A stretch of DNA of 64,000 nucleotides from Shinella sp. UYSO24 (lineage in GTDB: Bacteria; Pseudomonadota; Alphaproteobacteria; Rhizobiales; Rhizobiaceae). Position numbers and translations under genes: made by a program. The notes under the pieces were generated by a model that worked only from the letters and a program-made list of their open reading frames with translations, had not been told where the DNA came from and did not search any database. Below are positions 1 through 14,439 of the stretch, in pieces. The stretch lies in assembly GCA_902167985.1 (NCBI GenBank), contig CABHNZ010000005.1, positions 124,001 through 188,000 on the forward strand. Direction: 5' to 3'. Position 1 is the first letter of the stretch, and the number at the start of each line of letters is the position of its first letter.

Positions 1-152
1 AACCTGCCACGTTTATCGGCAGTTGCCGGCATCCTGACATGTTCGTGAAATTCCGTGAGGTTAGAAGTCCATATCCGCCTTCTCAATGCCATTGCCAGTT
101 GCTTATGAAGCGCGGATACTTGTGAAAATGGATACCGGAAGTGGAGAGGCGA

Positions 153-1355
153 ATGCGGATCTGGAGCCAGCTGATGATTTCGGGAGCGGTGCTTCTGGCC
201 GGGCTTGGCGGCTGGGTCTATGTCTCCGCTGATGCCGGGCGCACGCTGGTGTCGATGGGCGCGCCTGAAACGCTGGTCGGCGCGATCAATCCACAGGCGC
301 TGGCACCCGCTTCGGACATCGCCGGTGCGCAGCCTTCCGTAACGTCAGGTGCCGGGCAGGGTGGCAACAGGCAGGGGCAAAATCAGGGTCGTGGTCAGGG
401 ACAGCCGACGTTGGTCGCCGCCCGTGCGGTCTCGACCGGCACGGTCAACGATCGCCTCTCGGCGATCGGCAGCGGCGAGGCGATCCAGTCCGTCATCGTC
501 ATGCCGCAGGCAACGGGGACGGTCGACGAGATCCTCGTGTCTTCCGGCGAGCGGGTCTCCAAGGGGCAGGTTCTGGTGCGGCTCGATGATGACGAGCAGG
601 TCATCCTGCGCGATCAGGCGGCCGTTCTGTTGCGCAGCGCGCGGGAAAAATCGGAAAGCTACCGTAACCTGAAGAGCTTCTCGCGACTGGAGGTTCTCGA
701 TGCGCAGATCGCCGCCGAAACGGCGCAGCTGGCGCTGACCAATGCCGAGCTGGCGTTGAAGCGCCGCGCTGTCGTGGCGCCGATCGATGGCATTGTCGGG
801 ATTGTCGCCGTCAATATCGGCGATAATGTCACGACCACCAGCAATATCGTGCAGCTCGACAACCGCTCGGAACTGCTGGTCGATTTCTGGGCGCCGGAAC
901 GGTTTGCCGTGCAGGTGAAGCGCGGCATGGCCGTCGATGCGGTGTCCGTCTCGCGGCCGGGGCAGACCTTTTCCGGCACTGTCGAGGCGGTCGATAACCG
1001 GGTCGATCCGGCCAGCCGTACGCTGCGCATCCGCGCCCGCATCCCGAATGGCGATGATACGTTGAGGGCCGGCATGTCCTTCGATGTCGCCATGCGCTTT
1101 GCCGGCGAGACCTATCCGTCGGTCGATCCGCTCTCGGTGCAATGGGATGCGAAGGGCTCGTTCGTCTGGCAGATCATCGACAACAAATCGGTCAAGACGC
1201 GGGTGCGGGTGGTGCAGCGCAATGCCGATGCCATTCTGGTCGCTGCCGAGCTGAAGGCGGGCGACAAGGTGGCGACCGAAGGTCTTCAGCGGGTGCGGGA
1301 GGGCGGTAGCGTCCGCGTCGCCGGCGAAAACCTGCCGGAGGTCGCCAGCCGATGA
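153..1355 (+). CDS. RND efflux periplasmic adaptor subunit (HlyD/AcrA family)
   Basis: Membrane fusion protein that should link an inner-membrane RND pump to an outer-membrane channel. About 400 aa. One N-terminal hydrophobic segment (about residues 6-25) anchors or exports it. A Gly/Gln-rich linker follows (about residues 60-85), then a biotinyl-lipoyl-like half (ATGTVDEILVSSGERVSKGQ), a short helical hairpin, and the second lipoyl half (VVAPIDGIVGIVAVNIGDNV) with beta-barrel domains. The ATG at 153 is chosen because GGAGAGG lies just upstream; a GTG at 141 would put that site inside the gene. The stop overlaps the ATG of the pump gene by 4 bp, so the two are translationally coupled. No TolC-type gene is adjacent. 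The substrate is unknown. Confidence 0.9.
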   Translation: MRIWSQLMISGAVLLAGLGGWVYVSADAGRTLVSMGAPETLVGAINPQALAPASDIAGAQPSVTSGAGQGGNRQGQNQGRGQGQPTLVAARAVSTGTVNDRLSAIGSGEAIQSVIVMPQATGTVDEILVSSGERVSKGQVLVRLDDDEQVILRDQAAVLLRSAREKSESYRNLKSFSRLEVLDAQIAAETAQLALTNAELALKRRAVVAPIDGIVGIVAVNIGDNVTTTSNIVQLDNRSELLVDFWAPERFAVQVKRGMAVDAVSVSRPGQTFSGTVEAVDNRVDPASRTLRIRARIPNGDDTLRAGMSFDVAMRFAGETYPSVDPLSVQWDAKGSFVWQIIDNKSVKTRVRVVQRNADAILVAAELKAGDKVATEGLQRVREGGSVRVAGENLPEVASR

Positions 1356-4300
1356 GCGAACGCGACGATATTTTCGGGCCGGAGCGGCCATCCGGTTCCT
1401 TCGCGGCCGGTCCGGCTGCAAGGGGGCAGGAGAGCGCGCCGGAGAGCGGACAGGAGAATGCGCGGTCGAAACACGGGTTCACGGCGCTTTTCGTGCGACG
1501 GCCCGTTCTCGCCGCGGTTCTCAATACCCTGATGGTGGTGGCCGGTCTTGCGGCGCTCGTCGGCATCGAGGTGCGCGAGCTGCCCGATGTCGACCAGCCG
1601 GTCATCACGGTGCGGACCGAATATGACGGCGCCTCGGCGCAGACGATGGACCAGGAGGTGACGGATGTCATCGAGGGGGCCGTTGCGCGGGTGAGCGGGC
1701 TCAAGTCGATCTCGTCGGAATCGCAATTCGGTTCGAGCCGCGTGACGCTCGAATTTTCCGACAGCGTCGATCTGGCCGTTGCCGCAAACGACGTGCGCGA
1801 TGCGCTTGGCCGCGTCACCAACCAGCTGCCCGACGATGCCGACGAGCCGCGCATCATCAAGGCGGATTCCGACAGCCAGCCGATCATGCGGCTCGCCGTG
1901 ACGTCCTCGACGCTCTCGATGGAAGATCTGACGCTGCTGGTCGACAATGAAGTGTCGGACCGGCTGGCGGCCGTCGATGGCGTGGCGGATGTCGAACTCT
2001 ATGGCGCCCAGGACAAGGTGTTCCGCATCGATGTCGACCAGACGGCGCTGGCAAGCCGTGGCCTGACGATCGCCGATCTTGCCGGGGCGCTCTCGACTGC
2101 GGCGATGGACGTGCCGGCCGGCTCGCTCGAAAGCTCGACGCAGGACATCGTCGTGCGTGCCACCGCCAATCTCACGACGCCCGAGGATTTCGAGAATGTG
2201 CTGATCGGCAACAATGTCCGCATCCGCGACGTGGCCAATGTCATGCTCGGCCCGGATGACGGCACGACGGTGATGCGCTCGAACGGGGTGCAGGGCGTCG
2301 GGCTCGGGGTGCTGCGGCAGGCGCAGTCGAACACGCTCAGCATTTCGGAAGGCGTGCGGGCGGCGGTGGAGGATTTGTCCCGCACATTGCCCAAGGGAAC
2401 GCGGATCACGATCACCAGCGACGATGCCGTCTTCATCGAAGGGGCGCTGCATGAGGTGGAACTGGCGCTCGGGCTTTCCGGCCTCATCGTCGTCGTGGTG
2501 ATCTATCTCTTCCTGCGCGACGTCAAGGCGACGCTCATCCCGGCGCTCACCATGCCGGTGGCGCTGATCGGCACGCTGGTTGCGATCTATATGGTCGGCT
2601 TCTCGATCAATATCCTGACGCTGCTGGCGATCGTGCTCGCCACCGGGCTTGTCGTCGATGACGCGATCGTGGTGCTGGAAAACATCGTGCGGCGGCGCGC
2701 CGAGGGCATGGGGCCGCGGGCGGCGGCCGTGATCGGCACGCAGGAAGTGTTTTTCGCGGTTCTGGCGACGACTGCGACGCTTGCCGCCGTCTTCATTCCG
2801 CTCTCCTTCCTGCCGGGGCAGATGGGCGGGCTGTTCCGCGAATTCGGCTTCGTGCTGGCCTTCTCCGTCGGCCTTTCCTCGATCACGGCGCTGACCCTCT
2901 GTCCGATGCTTGCCTCGCGGATGCTGACAAAACCGCTGAAAGAGGAGCATGGCGGGGTGCTCGGCCGGTTCGGCGGGCTGTTTGCGACAACCTACCGGGT
3001 GTGCCTGCGCGCCTGCCTCAATGCGCCGGCGGTGGTGATCGTCGTCTCCCTGATCTTCGGCGCGGCGGCCTTCGTTGCCTTCAAGTCGGTCAAGAATGAA
3101 CTGACGCCGCAGGAAGATCGCGCCATGGTGATGCTGCGGGCCAATGCGCCGGAAGGCGTGAGCCTGCAATATACCCGCGACAAGCTGCAACTGATCGAGG
3201 AGGGGCTGCAGCCGCTTCTCGAGAATGGCGAAATCCGCAACATCTATTCGATTTCTGGCTTCGGCTCCGTCACCAATAGCGGCTTCATGGTGCTGACGCT
3301 GGCGCCCTGGGCGGAGCGTGAGCGCAGTCAGGCGGAGATCGTCAAGGATATCGACAGGGTGCTTTCGACGGTGCCGGCGCTGCGCGCCTTTACGATGCAG
3401 CAGAACAGTCTGCGCATTCGCGGCGCGGGCAACGGATTGCAGATGGCGCTGGTCGGCACCAGTCATGAGGTGCTGACGGATGCGGCGCTGAAAATGGTCG
3501 AGGAATTGCGGACGACCGGCCTTTTCGACACGCCGCGTCTCAACAACGAGCCGAGCCAGGCGCAGATTTCCGTGACGGTGAACCGCGAGCGCGCCTCCGA
3601 TCTCGGCATCGACATCACCACGCTCGGAACGGCGCTGCAATCGCTGCTCGAAGGCAAGTCCGTGACCGATGTCTTCGTCAATGGCGAGGCGATCCCGGTG
3701 AAACTGACCTCCGCCACCCGGCCGATCGACGATCCGACGGATCTCGAAAACATCTTCCTGAAAGCCAAGGACGGGCGGATGGTGCCGCTCTCGACCGTCG
3801 CGACGCTCGAGGAAAAGGCGGTGTCGCCGCGGCTCAACCGCGAGCAGCAGCTGGCTTCGGTGTCGTTTTCCGCCGGGCTTCGCGACGGGCTGACGCTCGG
3901 TCAGGCGGTGGATGTGGCCAATGGCATTGGCGCGAGCATCCTGCCGCCGGGCGCGCGGCTGATCCCGCTTGCCGAGGCTGCAACGCTGAAGGAGAATTCC
4001 AACGGCATGGCGCTCACTTTCGGCTTTGCCATCGCCATCATCTTCCTCGTGCTGGCCGCCCAGTTCGAGAGCGTCTTGTCGTCGCTGATCATCATGTCGA
4101 CAGTGCCGCTGGGGCTTGCCTGCGCCGCCTTTGCGCTGGTCGTCACCGGATCTAGCCTCAATGTCTACAGCCAGATCGGCCTCGTGCTGCTCGTCGGCGT
4201 GATGGCGAAGAACGGCATTCTCATCGTCGAATTCGCCAACCAGCTGCGTGACAAGGGGGCCTCGGTACGCGAGGCGATCGAAAGCGCCTGCCTTGTCCGT

Positions 4301-4587
4301 CTGAGGCCCGTGATGATGACGATGATCGCGACCGTGATCGGCGGCCTGCCGCTGGTTCTTGCCAAGGGGGCCGGTGCGGAGGCGCGCGTTGCGCTCGGCT
4401 GGGTGATCGTCGGCGGTCTCGGTTTTGCGACGCTGGTGACGCTGTTCATCACGCCGGTCGCTATCTTCTGATCGCCCGCTTTGCCAAGCCGCATGCGCAT
4501 GAGGAGGAGCGTCTGCACCGCGAGCTGGAGCATGCCTCGAACCGCAATCGCAAGCCGCAGGAGCGGCCGCTGATTGCGGCCGAATGA
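1352..4587 (+). CDS. RND multidrug efflux transporter, AcrB/HAE1-like (frameshifted near 4470)
   Basis: Proton-driven inner-membrane pump; partner of the adaptor gene it overlaps by 4 bp. It has the RND layout of TM1, porter loop, TM2-6, TM7, porter loop, TM8-12. The proton-relay residues are visible: Asp436-Asp437 in LVVDDAIVV and Lys953 in VMAKNGILIVEF. The open frame ends at 4471 in TM12. The next frame continues LIARFAKPHAHEEE to a stop at 4585-4587, and adding one C in the run at about 4464 gives a normal protein of about 1078 aa. An unusual Ala/Gly/Ser-rich stretch of about 40 residues precedes TM1. The single-base gap is more likely a sequence error than a real truncation. Confidence 0.9.
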
Positions 4588-4691
4588 GCGCCCTGAAGCT
4601 TTTTCATCGCGCTGGCGTTTCGTTTCGCTCTTCGTGCGCCACTTGCTTTAAGCGTGGCGTGATCCATCTTACGGTGGCATTCGTATGATGG

Positions 4692-6761
4692 ATGATCGAG
4701 TTTGATATTACCGGGCGGAAGGCGAAAGTGGCGAGCGAGCGGGATGATCTAAGACGGCTTGAGGCGCTTGCTCTCTACGACATTCTGGACACCGATCCCG
4801 AGCCGGAGTTCGACGATATCGTGCTTCTGGCCTCCGAGATCTGCGATACGCCGGTCTCGCTGGTCAGCCTTGTGGCCAAGGACCGGCAATGGTTCAAGGC
4901 GCGGATCGGTTTCGAGCCCTGCCAGACGCCGATCGACCAGTCGGTCTGCGCCCATTCACTGACATCCAACGAACTTCTCATCATCCCGGATCTGACGCTG
5001 GATGCGCGCACGCGCGACAACCGGCTCGTGACCGAAGAGCCGCATATCCGCTTTTATGCCGGTGCGCCGCTCGTCATGGGCGATGGGGTGGCCGTCGGCA
5101 CGCTCTGCGTCATCGACACTGTGCCGCGGCCGGAGGGGCTGACGGCAAAGCAGGAGAAATCGCTGACCGCGCTTGCGCGTCAGGTCGTCGTGCTTCTGGA
5201 AATGCGGCGCATCTCCAACCGCAAGGATGATCTGTTCCGCCGGCAGAAGCGGATTTCGTCCGAAGTGCGGGCGATTGCCGCAAGCTCGATCGCGGCGCAG
5301 GAGGCCGGCGGCATCGGCACGTTCGACATCGATATTTCAAGCGGCATCATCAAACTTTCCGCAGAAGCCTGCCGCATCTTCCGCCTGCCGGTGAAGGACG
5401 AATATCCGGCCGACATGATCTATGACATCGTCATTTCCGAAGACCGGGACCTGCCGTCCAGCATGTCGAACCGGACGAGCGGACGGGCGCCGCAGGAGGT
5501 GGAATACCGCATCCGCACACCGCGCGAGGGGGTGAGGCGGATCGCAAGGCGCGCCTCCTTCATCTTCGATCAGGGCGGCAAGGCGGTCAGGATGGTCGGT
5601 ACCATTCAGGATGTCACCGAGCAGAGACGGGCGGAAGCGCGGATGGCGGCGCTGGTGCAGCTGGGCGACAGCCTGCGCGACGTGGACGACGTGCCGCAGA
5701 CGGCGTTTCGGGCGGCCGAGATCCTCGCCGCGGCACTCGGCGCGACGCGGGCGGGCTTCGGCATCGTCAACATGATGAACGAGACGGTGATGATGCAGCC
5801 CGACTGGCGGGCGCCGGGTGTCTCGACGCTCGAAGGCCTGCACCGGTTTCGCGACTACGGCTCCTTCATCGACGATCTGACGCGCGGCGAGACCGTGCTG
5901 ATCGGCGACGTGACGCAGGATCCGCGGACCCGCGACTATGCCGATCGGCTGCTCGATATCGGCATTCGGGTTCTCGTCAACGTGCCGATTTTCGACAAGG
6001 GGCGTTTCACCCTCGTCGTCTTTGCCCATTATGACGAGCCGCATGAATGGACGGTGGCGGAAGTGGATTTCGTCCGCACCGTCGGTGACCGGCTGCAGGC
6101 GGCGATTGCGCGGCTGGCGGCCGAAATGGAACAGGACATCCTGAACCGCGAACTCAGCCACCGGCTGAAGAACACGCTTTCCGTGGTGCAGGCGATCGCC
6201 TCGCAGACGCTGAAGACCGTGCCGGAGCGCGGGCCGGTGGAGGCCTTCGAGAAGCGGCTGCAGACGCTGAGCTCGGCCCATGATATCCTCATCCACCAGA
6301 ACTGGACCGGCGCGACGATGGAAGACATCGTGCGCGAGACGCTCGACCGGATCGGCATGCCGGACCGGGTGGATATTTCCGGACGCGGCGTGCTGCTTGG
6401 CCCGAAGGCGACCCAGAATGCCATGCTGCTGATGCATGAACTGGCGACCAATGCGTTGAAATATGGCGCGCTTTCCAACGAGACGGGGCGGGTCTGCGTG
6501 GAGTGGCATATGGTGGAAGCGGGCGGGGCATCCGATGACGACAGTGCGGATGGCGAGAAGAATGACGGTCCGGTGGAGCTGGACCTGATCTGGCGCGAGA
6601 GCGGCGGACCGGAGGTGGCGGCACCGGCGCGGCGCGGTTTCGGCTCGCGGCTGATCCGTATGGGACTGATGGGAACCGGAGGCGTTGAAATCAGTTATCC
6701 CGCTTCGGGTGTTGTCGTGACGATGCGGGCGTCGCTCCCCGACTTGCAGCAGGCGGGATGA
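4692..6761 (+). CDS. GAF-PAS-GAF sensor histidine kinase of the HWE family
   Basis: Cytoplasmic sensor kinase, 689 aa, without membrane segments. An N-terminal GAF domain (about residues 20-170) is followed by a PAS domain with PAC (about 200-310), a second GAF domain (about 325-475), and an HWE-type catalytic core. The phosphoacceptor is His490 in RELSHRLKNTLSVVQAIA. The N-box reads LMHELATNALKYG, the defining WxE occurs as IWRESGGP, and GFGSRLI closes the core. The ATG at 4692 is used because upstream in-frame options are lacking; the ribosome site is weak. The gene overlaps the receiver gene by 4 bp (ATGA), so the pair is one operon. HWE kinases in rhizobia often sense light, redox or stress. 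The ligand here cannot be told. Confidence 0.93.
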   Translation: MIEFDITGRKAKVASERDDLRRLEALALYDILDTDPEPEFDDIVLLASEICDTPVSLVSLVAKDRQWFKARIGFEPCQTPIDQSVCAHSLTSNELLIIPDLTLDARTRDNRLVTEEPHIRFYAGAPLVMGDGVAVGTLCVIDTVPRPEGLTAKQEKSLTALARQVVVLLEMRRISNRKDDLFRRQKRISSEVRAIAASSIAAQEAGGIGTFDIDISSGIIKLSAEACRIFRLPVKDEYPADMIYDIVISEDRDLPSSMSNRTSGRAPQEVEYRIRTPREGVRRIARRASFIFDQGGKAVRMVGTIQDVTEQRRAEARMAALVQLGDSLRDVDDVPQTAFRAAEILAAALGATRAGFGIVNMMNETVMMQPDWRAPGVSTLEGLHRFRDYGSFIDDLTRGETVLIGDVTQDPRTRDYADRLLDIGIRVLVNVPIFDKGRFTLVVFAHYDEPHEWTVAEVDFVRTVGDRLQAAIARLAAEMEQDILNRELSHRLKNTLSVVQAIASQTLKTVPERGPVEAFEKRLQTLSSAHDILIHQNWTGATMEDIVRETLDRIGMPDRVDISGRGVLLGPKATQNAMLLMHELATNALKYGALSNETGRVCVEWHMVEAGGASDDDSADGEKNDGPVELDLIWRESGGPEVAAPARRGFGSRLIRMGLMGTGGVEISYPASGVVVTMRASLPDLQQAG

Positions 6762-7156
6762 CCATGGTGACGACGGCGCAGGCGGCAGATTTCGACAAAC
6801 TGGTGGTTCTCGTCGTTGAGGACGAACCGCTCTTGCGCATGATGGCGGTGGATCTCGTCGAGGATGCAGGGTTTGAGGCGCTGGAGGCGGCCAATGCCGA
6901 CCAGGCGGTGAAGCTGCTGGAAGCGCGCCGCGACATCCGCATCGTCTTTACCGATATCGACATGCCCGGCAGCATGGACGGCCTGCTTCTGGCCGCCGCC
7001 ATCCGCGACCGCTGGCCGCCGATCGAGGTGATCCTGACCTCCGGCCATGTGCATGTCAGCGAAGTCATGCTGCCGGAACGCTGCGTCTTCTTCAGCAAGC
7101 CCTACGACCATATGCGGCTGGCGGCCACCATGCGGGGCATGGCCGGGCAGGGTTGA
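6758..7156 (+). CDS. Stand-alone response regulator receiver protein (CheY-like)
   Basis: A single receiver domain of 132 aa with no output domain. The acidic pocket is VVEDEPL and the phosphoacceptor is Asp66 in FTDIDMPGSMDG. The conserved Thr/Ser is in LTSGH and the Lys in FSKPY. It is the cognate partner of the HWE kinase, with which it overlaps by 4 bp. Such proteins usually pass phosphate on or act by protein-protein contact. Its target is not encoded next to it. Confidence 0.92.
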   Translation: MTMVTTAQAADFDKLVVLVVEDEPLLRMMAVDLVEDAGFEALEAANADQAVKLLEARRDIRIVFTDIDMPGSMDGLLLAAAIRDRWPPIEVILTSGHVHVSEVMLPERCVFFSKPYDHMRLAATMRGMAGQG

Positions 7157-7163
7157 ACAGGCC

Positions 7164-7470
7164 ATGCGCGTTGAACCGGCCGAACTGCAGGATATCGAGC
7201 CCTGGATGGAGTTGAGCCGGGAGGTGATTTCGCTTTTCGGGCCGATGCCGGATTTCGAAACGGTGCTTCGCCGAAAAATTCTCCAAGGCCGGGCCCATTG
7301 CGTTCGCTTGGGTGACCGGGGGCGGTCAGAAGTTCTGGATCAGGTGGAGGGCTGTTCCCAGACAGTGGAGACGTGGAGGTGTCGTCCGGTGTCTGGTCAA
7401 TGATGACATGACGGCTTTCGGCCCGAACCGGTCATTGAGATTGCATCTGCATCCGAATTTGGCAATGTTG
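7164..7470 (+). pseudogene. Remnant of a GNAT-type acetyltransferase
   Basis: An ATG at 7164 opens about 48 residues that read like the N-terminus of aminoglycoside/GNAT acetyltransferases (SLFGPMPDFETVLRRKI ... GRAHCVR). The frame then loses similarity and stops at 7403. In the next frame, acetyl-CoA-loop-like (WRAVPRQWRRGGVVRCLV) and C-terminal-like (DMTAFGPN) stretches appear without the expected spacing. More than one change is needed to rebuild it, unlike the single-base gaps elsewhere in the window. It therefore looks like a truly decayed gene. The similarity is judged by eye only. Confidence 0.5.
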
Positions 7471-7503
7471 AAATAATTGAGCGGGCGCTGTTAGGAGTGG
7501 CCA

Positions 7504-7950
7504 GTGGATATTTCAAAGCGGCCTTTCTCCCAAAAGGCAATCGTCATCATTTTGCTGGTCGGACTTCCTTTCGCATACCTTCTTTATCTCGTCGCCACCG
7601 ACTACCGGAAAAATCCGGCAAGGGTAGCCTTCATTATGAATATCTCGGAATTGCCGTCGTCGGTTCGAGATATCGAATGTTCGGCTAATGCTATCACCGA
7701 CTTAATCGTCACCTGCGCATTTCGAATTGCCTCAAAGGATTTTCAGAGCCTTCTAAGTGGATGGCCTTTCAAGAGCGACCAAGCGTTTGGTGATGGAAGA
7801 AATTATGGGATGGATGCGAAAGTCGGTCCATCTTTCGATGCTGCGCTTCGGTACTTCGTCCACCCGGTAAGCTTTAAGAGAGGTGGCCGTGTGGAGCTCA
7901 TCACCAACAAAGATCAGACTGTCGTCGTGGCGAACCGATATGAGGAATGA
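7504..7950 (+). CDS. Hypothetical membrane-anchored protein
   Basis: I do not recognise this 148-aa protein. The GTG start at 7504 has AGGAG 8-12 bases upstream. One hydrophobic segment lies at about residues 11-30 after a short basic N-terminus, predicting an inner-membrane anchor with a periplasmic domain. That domain carries two or three Cys (CSANAITDLIVTCAF), which could form a disulfide. Base composition is clearly more AT-rich than the neighbours, and it sits beside a broken acetyltransferase, so recent acquisition or relaxed selection is possible. It has no operon partner. Coding status is likely but not certain. Confidence 0.6.
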   Translation: MDISKRPFSQKAIVIILLVGLPFAYLLYLVATDYRKNPARVAFIMNISELPSSVRDIECSANAITDLIVTCAFRIASKDFQSLLSGWPFKSDQAFGDGRNYGMDAKVGPSFDAALRYFVHPVSFKRGGRVELITNKDQTVVVANRYEE

Positions 7951-8512
7951 AACCTCTAACGACCGCCATTGGCGCCAAAGCCTCATCACGCCCCATCGCT
8001 CCGATTTTTCTCGCCGCTTCATCCCCGTCCCCAAAACCGCGCGCACAATCATCTCCGTCCCGCTTCGGCTACACCGGTCAGGCATCGCCGGCGAGGCGGG
8101 ATCGGTGATCCGGAACGGCGTCGAGATGCAGGCGCCGATCCGGGGGCTGCGCAGAAAATGGTCCCCCTCCGGCCTGCAATGATGGCTGGGCGTGCGTGTG
8201 CCGCACATAACTCGCCGGGCCGTTCCCTCTTATGGGAACCGAAGAGCCACAAGCAGACGCGGCGATGCAGAGGGACCGGAGTTGCGTGGAAAAACACACC
8301 GAACGGGGCACGTCGCGTGTCACTTATAATTTACTCAATCGAGGCACCCGACGTGTCCGGCCGAAGTTCGAAAAAATCAGGATCGCCAAGGGCGCAATCC
8401 GTCCATGCCGGAGCCGCTGCGGCTCTTTCCCGGCAGAGGCACACGGCAGAAACTCCTTCTGGACAAAGGCCTGATGGTCGCCTAACCAAACTTCAGTGAT
8501 AGTGCAGGAGAT
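7951..8512. other. Gene-free stretch of about 560 bp
   Basis: No convincing gene was found on either strand; the open frames are short and low in complexity. A small hairpin with GAGCCG/CGGCTC arms (8411-8425) is followed by TTT and could be a weak terminator. The promoter of the downstream FAD oxidase must lie in the last 100 bases. Confidence 0.5.
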
Positions 8513-9934
8513 ATGGTCATGGCAGTGCGCGACGTCAAAGCGGGCCTTCGCAACGAGGAAGGCATCGCGGCGGTTCTCGGGATCCTCAAGCAGGAATTCG
8601 GCGAGCGTTTCCAGACGGGCCAGTCGTTCCGCGAGCAGCACGCCCATACCACGACCTATCTTCCCGCCCAGCTGCCGGATGGCGTTGTCTTCGTCGAGAC
8701 ATCCGCCGATGTGCAGGCCGTCGTGAAGGCCTGCGCCGCCCACAAAGTGCCTGTCATTCCCTTCGGTGTCGGCTCGTCGCTCGAAGGCCAGGTGAATGCG
8801 CCGAATGGCGGCATTTCGATCGATTTCAGCCGGATGAACAAGGTTCTTCGGGTCAGCCCCGCCGATCTTGACGTTACGGTAGAGCCCGGCATTACCCGCG
8901 AGGAGCTGAACCGCGAATTGCGCGATACGGGCCTGTTCTTCCCCATCGATCCGGGCGCCAATGCGACGATCGGCGGCATGGCCTCGACGCGCGCCTCCGG
9001 CACCAATGCCGTGCGCTACGGCACGATGAAGGACAATGTGCTTGCGCTCACCGTCGTCACCGCCCATGGCGAAGAGATCCATACCGCCCAGCGCGCCAAG
9101 AAATCATCCGCCGGCTATGACCTGACGCGGCTTTTCGTCGGTGCCGAAGGCACGCTCGGCGTCATCACTTCGGTGACGCTGAAGCTGCAGGGCATTCCGG
9201 AAAAGATCGGCGGCGGCGTCTGTGCCTTCCCGAGCGTCGAAGATGCCTGCAATGCGGTGATCATGACCATCCAGATGGGCATTCCGGTGGCGCGTATCGA
9301 GTTGCTCGACGATGTGCAGATCCGTGCCTGCAATGCCTATTCGCAGCTGTCCTACCCGGAAAAGCCGACGCTGTTTCTCGAATTTCACGGCACGGAAGAG
9401 ACGGTCAGGCTGCAGTCGGAGCAGTTCGCCGAGATCGCGGCCGAATGCGGCGGCGACGAATTCCAGTGGACGGCGAATGCCGAAGAGCGCACCAAGCTGT
9501 GGAATGCCCGCCACAATGCCTATTGGGCCGGAAGGGCGCTCGATCCGTCGCTGAACGGGCTTTCCACCGATGTCTGCGTGCCGATCTCGCGGCTGGCAGA
9601 ATGCGTGGCCGAGACGCAGAAGGATATCGCCGAATGCGGTCTTCTGGCGCCGATCGTCGGCCATGCGGGCGATGGCAATTTCCACGTTCTCGTGCTCTTC
9701 GACGACAAGGATCCGGCCTCGGTTGCCAATGTGGAAGCCTTTACCGGCCGGCTCAGTCGCCGGGCGCTTGCGATGGACGGCACCTGCACCGGCGAGCACG
9801 GTATCGGGCAGGGCAAGATGAGCTATCTGCGCGAGGAACTGGGCGGGGCCGTCGACCTGATGAAACTGGTCAAGACCGGCTTTGATCCGGACAATATCTT
9901 CAATCCGGGCAAGATCTTCCGCATCGAGGACTGA
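8513..9934 (+). CDS. FAD-linked oxidase, D-lactate dehydrogenase/glycolate oxidase (GlcD-like) family
   Basis: Flavoprotein of 473 aa that should oxidise a 2-hydroxy acid such as D-lactate or glycolate and pass electrons to the respiratory chain. The N-terminal PCMH-type FAD-binding domain shows VIPFGVGSSLEGQ and DPGANATIGGMASTRASGTN; GAEGTLGVIT follows. The C-terminal FAD-oxidase domain ends with GHAGDGNFHVLV, the conserved GEHGIGQGK, and DPDNIFNPGKIF. The start lies behind CAGGAGA; an ATG at 8519 is also possible. It is transcribed alone. Substrate choice between D-lactate, glycolate and D-2-hydroxyglutarate cannot be fixed from sequence. Confidence 0.92.
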   Translation: MVMAVRDVKAGLRNEEGIAAVLGILKQEFGERFQTGQSFREQHAHTTTYLPAQLPDGVVFVETSADVQAVVKACAAHKVPVIPFGVGSSLEGQVNAPNGGISIDFSRMNKVLRVSPADLDVTVEPGITREELNRELRDTGLFFPIDPGANATIGGMASTRASGTNAVRYGTMKDNVLALTVVTAHGEEIHTAQRAKKSSAGYDLTRLFVGAEGTLGVITSVTLKLQGIPEKIGGGVCAFPSVEDACNAVIMTIQMGIPVARIELLDDVQIRACNAYSQLSYPEKPTLFLEFHGTEETVRLQSEQFAEIAAECGGDEFQWTANAEERTKLWNARHNAYWAGRALDPSLNGLSTDVCVPISRLAECVAETQKDIAECGLLAPIVGHAGDGNFHVLVLFDDKDPASVANVEAFTGRLSRRALAMDGTCTGEHGIGQGKMSYLREELGGAVDLMKLVKTGFDPDNIFNPGKIFRIED

Positions 9935-10060
9935 CGAGCGGCATGATCTGCGCAGTAAAGCGCCGAGATCGCTCGCTGATGATTGACTTGCGCAAGAGCC
10001 CCGTGAAACTAGTATTTTACGAAAAAGTTCAGGCGAACAACAGGCTAGGAGGCTGACACG

Positions 10061-13942
<3,882 letters not shown>

Positions 13943-14439
13943 GGCCCTGGTGCTTGGCGTGCCGGAGCGGACGGGGTCTGACTTTGGTGAGGCTGATCGG
14001 GTGAGGCTGATCGGCAGCCGCTGGCCTTGTCCTTGTCCTTGTCCTTGTCCGTGTCCGGGACAGGCGGAGCATCGTGAGCCGTGATGCAATTCGTACACCG
14101 AGGCGCGGAAGTCGGCGACGTGTCGTCCGTCGATTGTGGCCGCGAACGGCAGCAGACGTGGCTGTGGTGTATCGCCCCCGTGGCATGAGCATTTTCCGGC
14201 AGGGTCGGTGACTGCCGAACGGGTCGGTGGCGACCGGGTTGGCATGATCTGTTATGCGGCGGCTGAGGCGTGCCGGGAAATCGGCAAAGAGGTGCCCGGT
14301 GGACTGGCCGATGAAGGTCACAGAGGCGTCTGCGGCGTGTCTTCATCCATCGAGCACCCCGGGCCTTGCGGGGTGTCGTTATCTGCGGGGCGAATGCCGG
14401 CGGTCGCGCGAGGCAATCGCCGGCAGACGGATTTCTTAC
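13943..14439. other. Gene-free stretch between convergent genes
   Basis: About 500 bp between the real end of the AsmA-like gene and the end of the poly-serine gene. The apparent open frames are shadows made by simple repeats. Apart from those repeats I see nothing that looks functional. Confidence 0.6.
13987..14056. repeat. Two adjacent tandem repeats
   Basis: The 14-mer GTGAGGCTGATCGG occurs twice in tandem (13987-14014). It is followed by four perfect CCTTGT hexamers and one variant (14025-14054). The array is non-coding and sits just after the AsmA-like gene. It has no spacers, so it is not CRISPR. Confidence 0.9.

Noticed and set aside
1286..3640. Long open frame on the minus strand opposite the RND genes
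   Set aside because: Arg/His-rich, no recognisable domain, lies fully antisense to a conserved transporter. A typical high-GC shadow, as are those opposite the AsmA-like and helicase genes.
8049..8499. Several short open frames on both strands before the FAD oxidase
   Set aside because: Arg/Pro-rich, no ribosome sites, no recognisable motifs and they overlap one another.
13987..14056. Possible CRISPR-like array
   Set aside because: The repeats are direct and contiguous, without unique spacers, and no cas genes are present.
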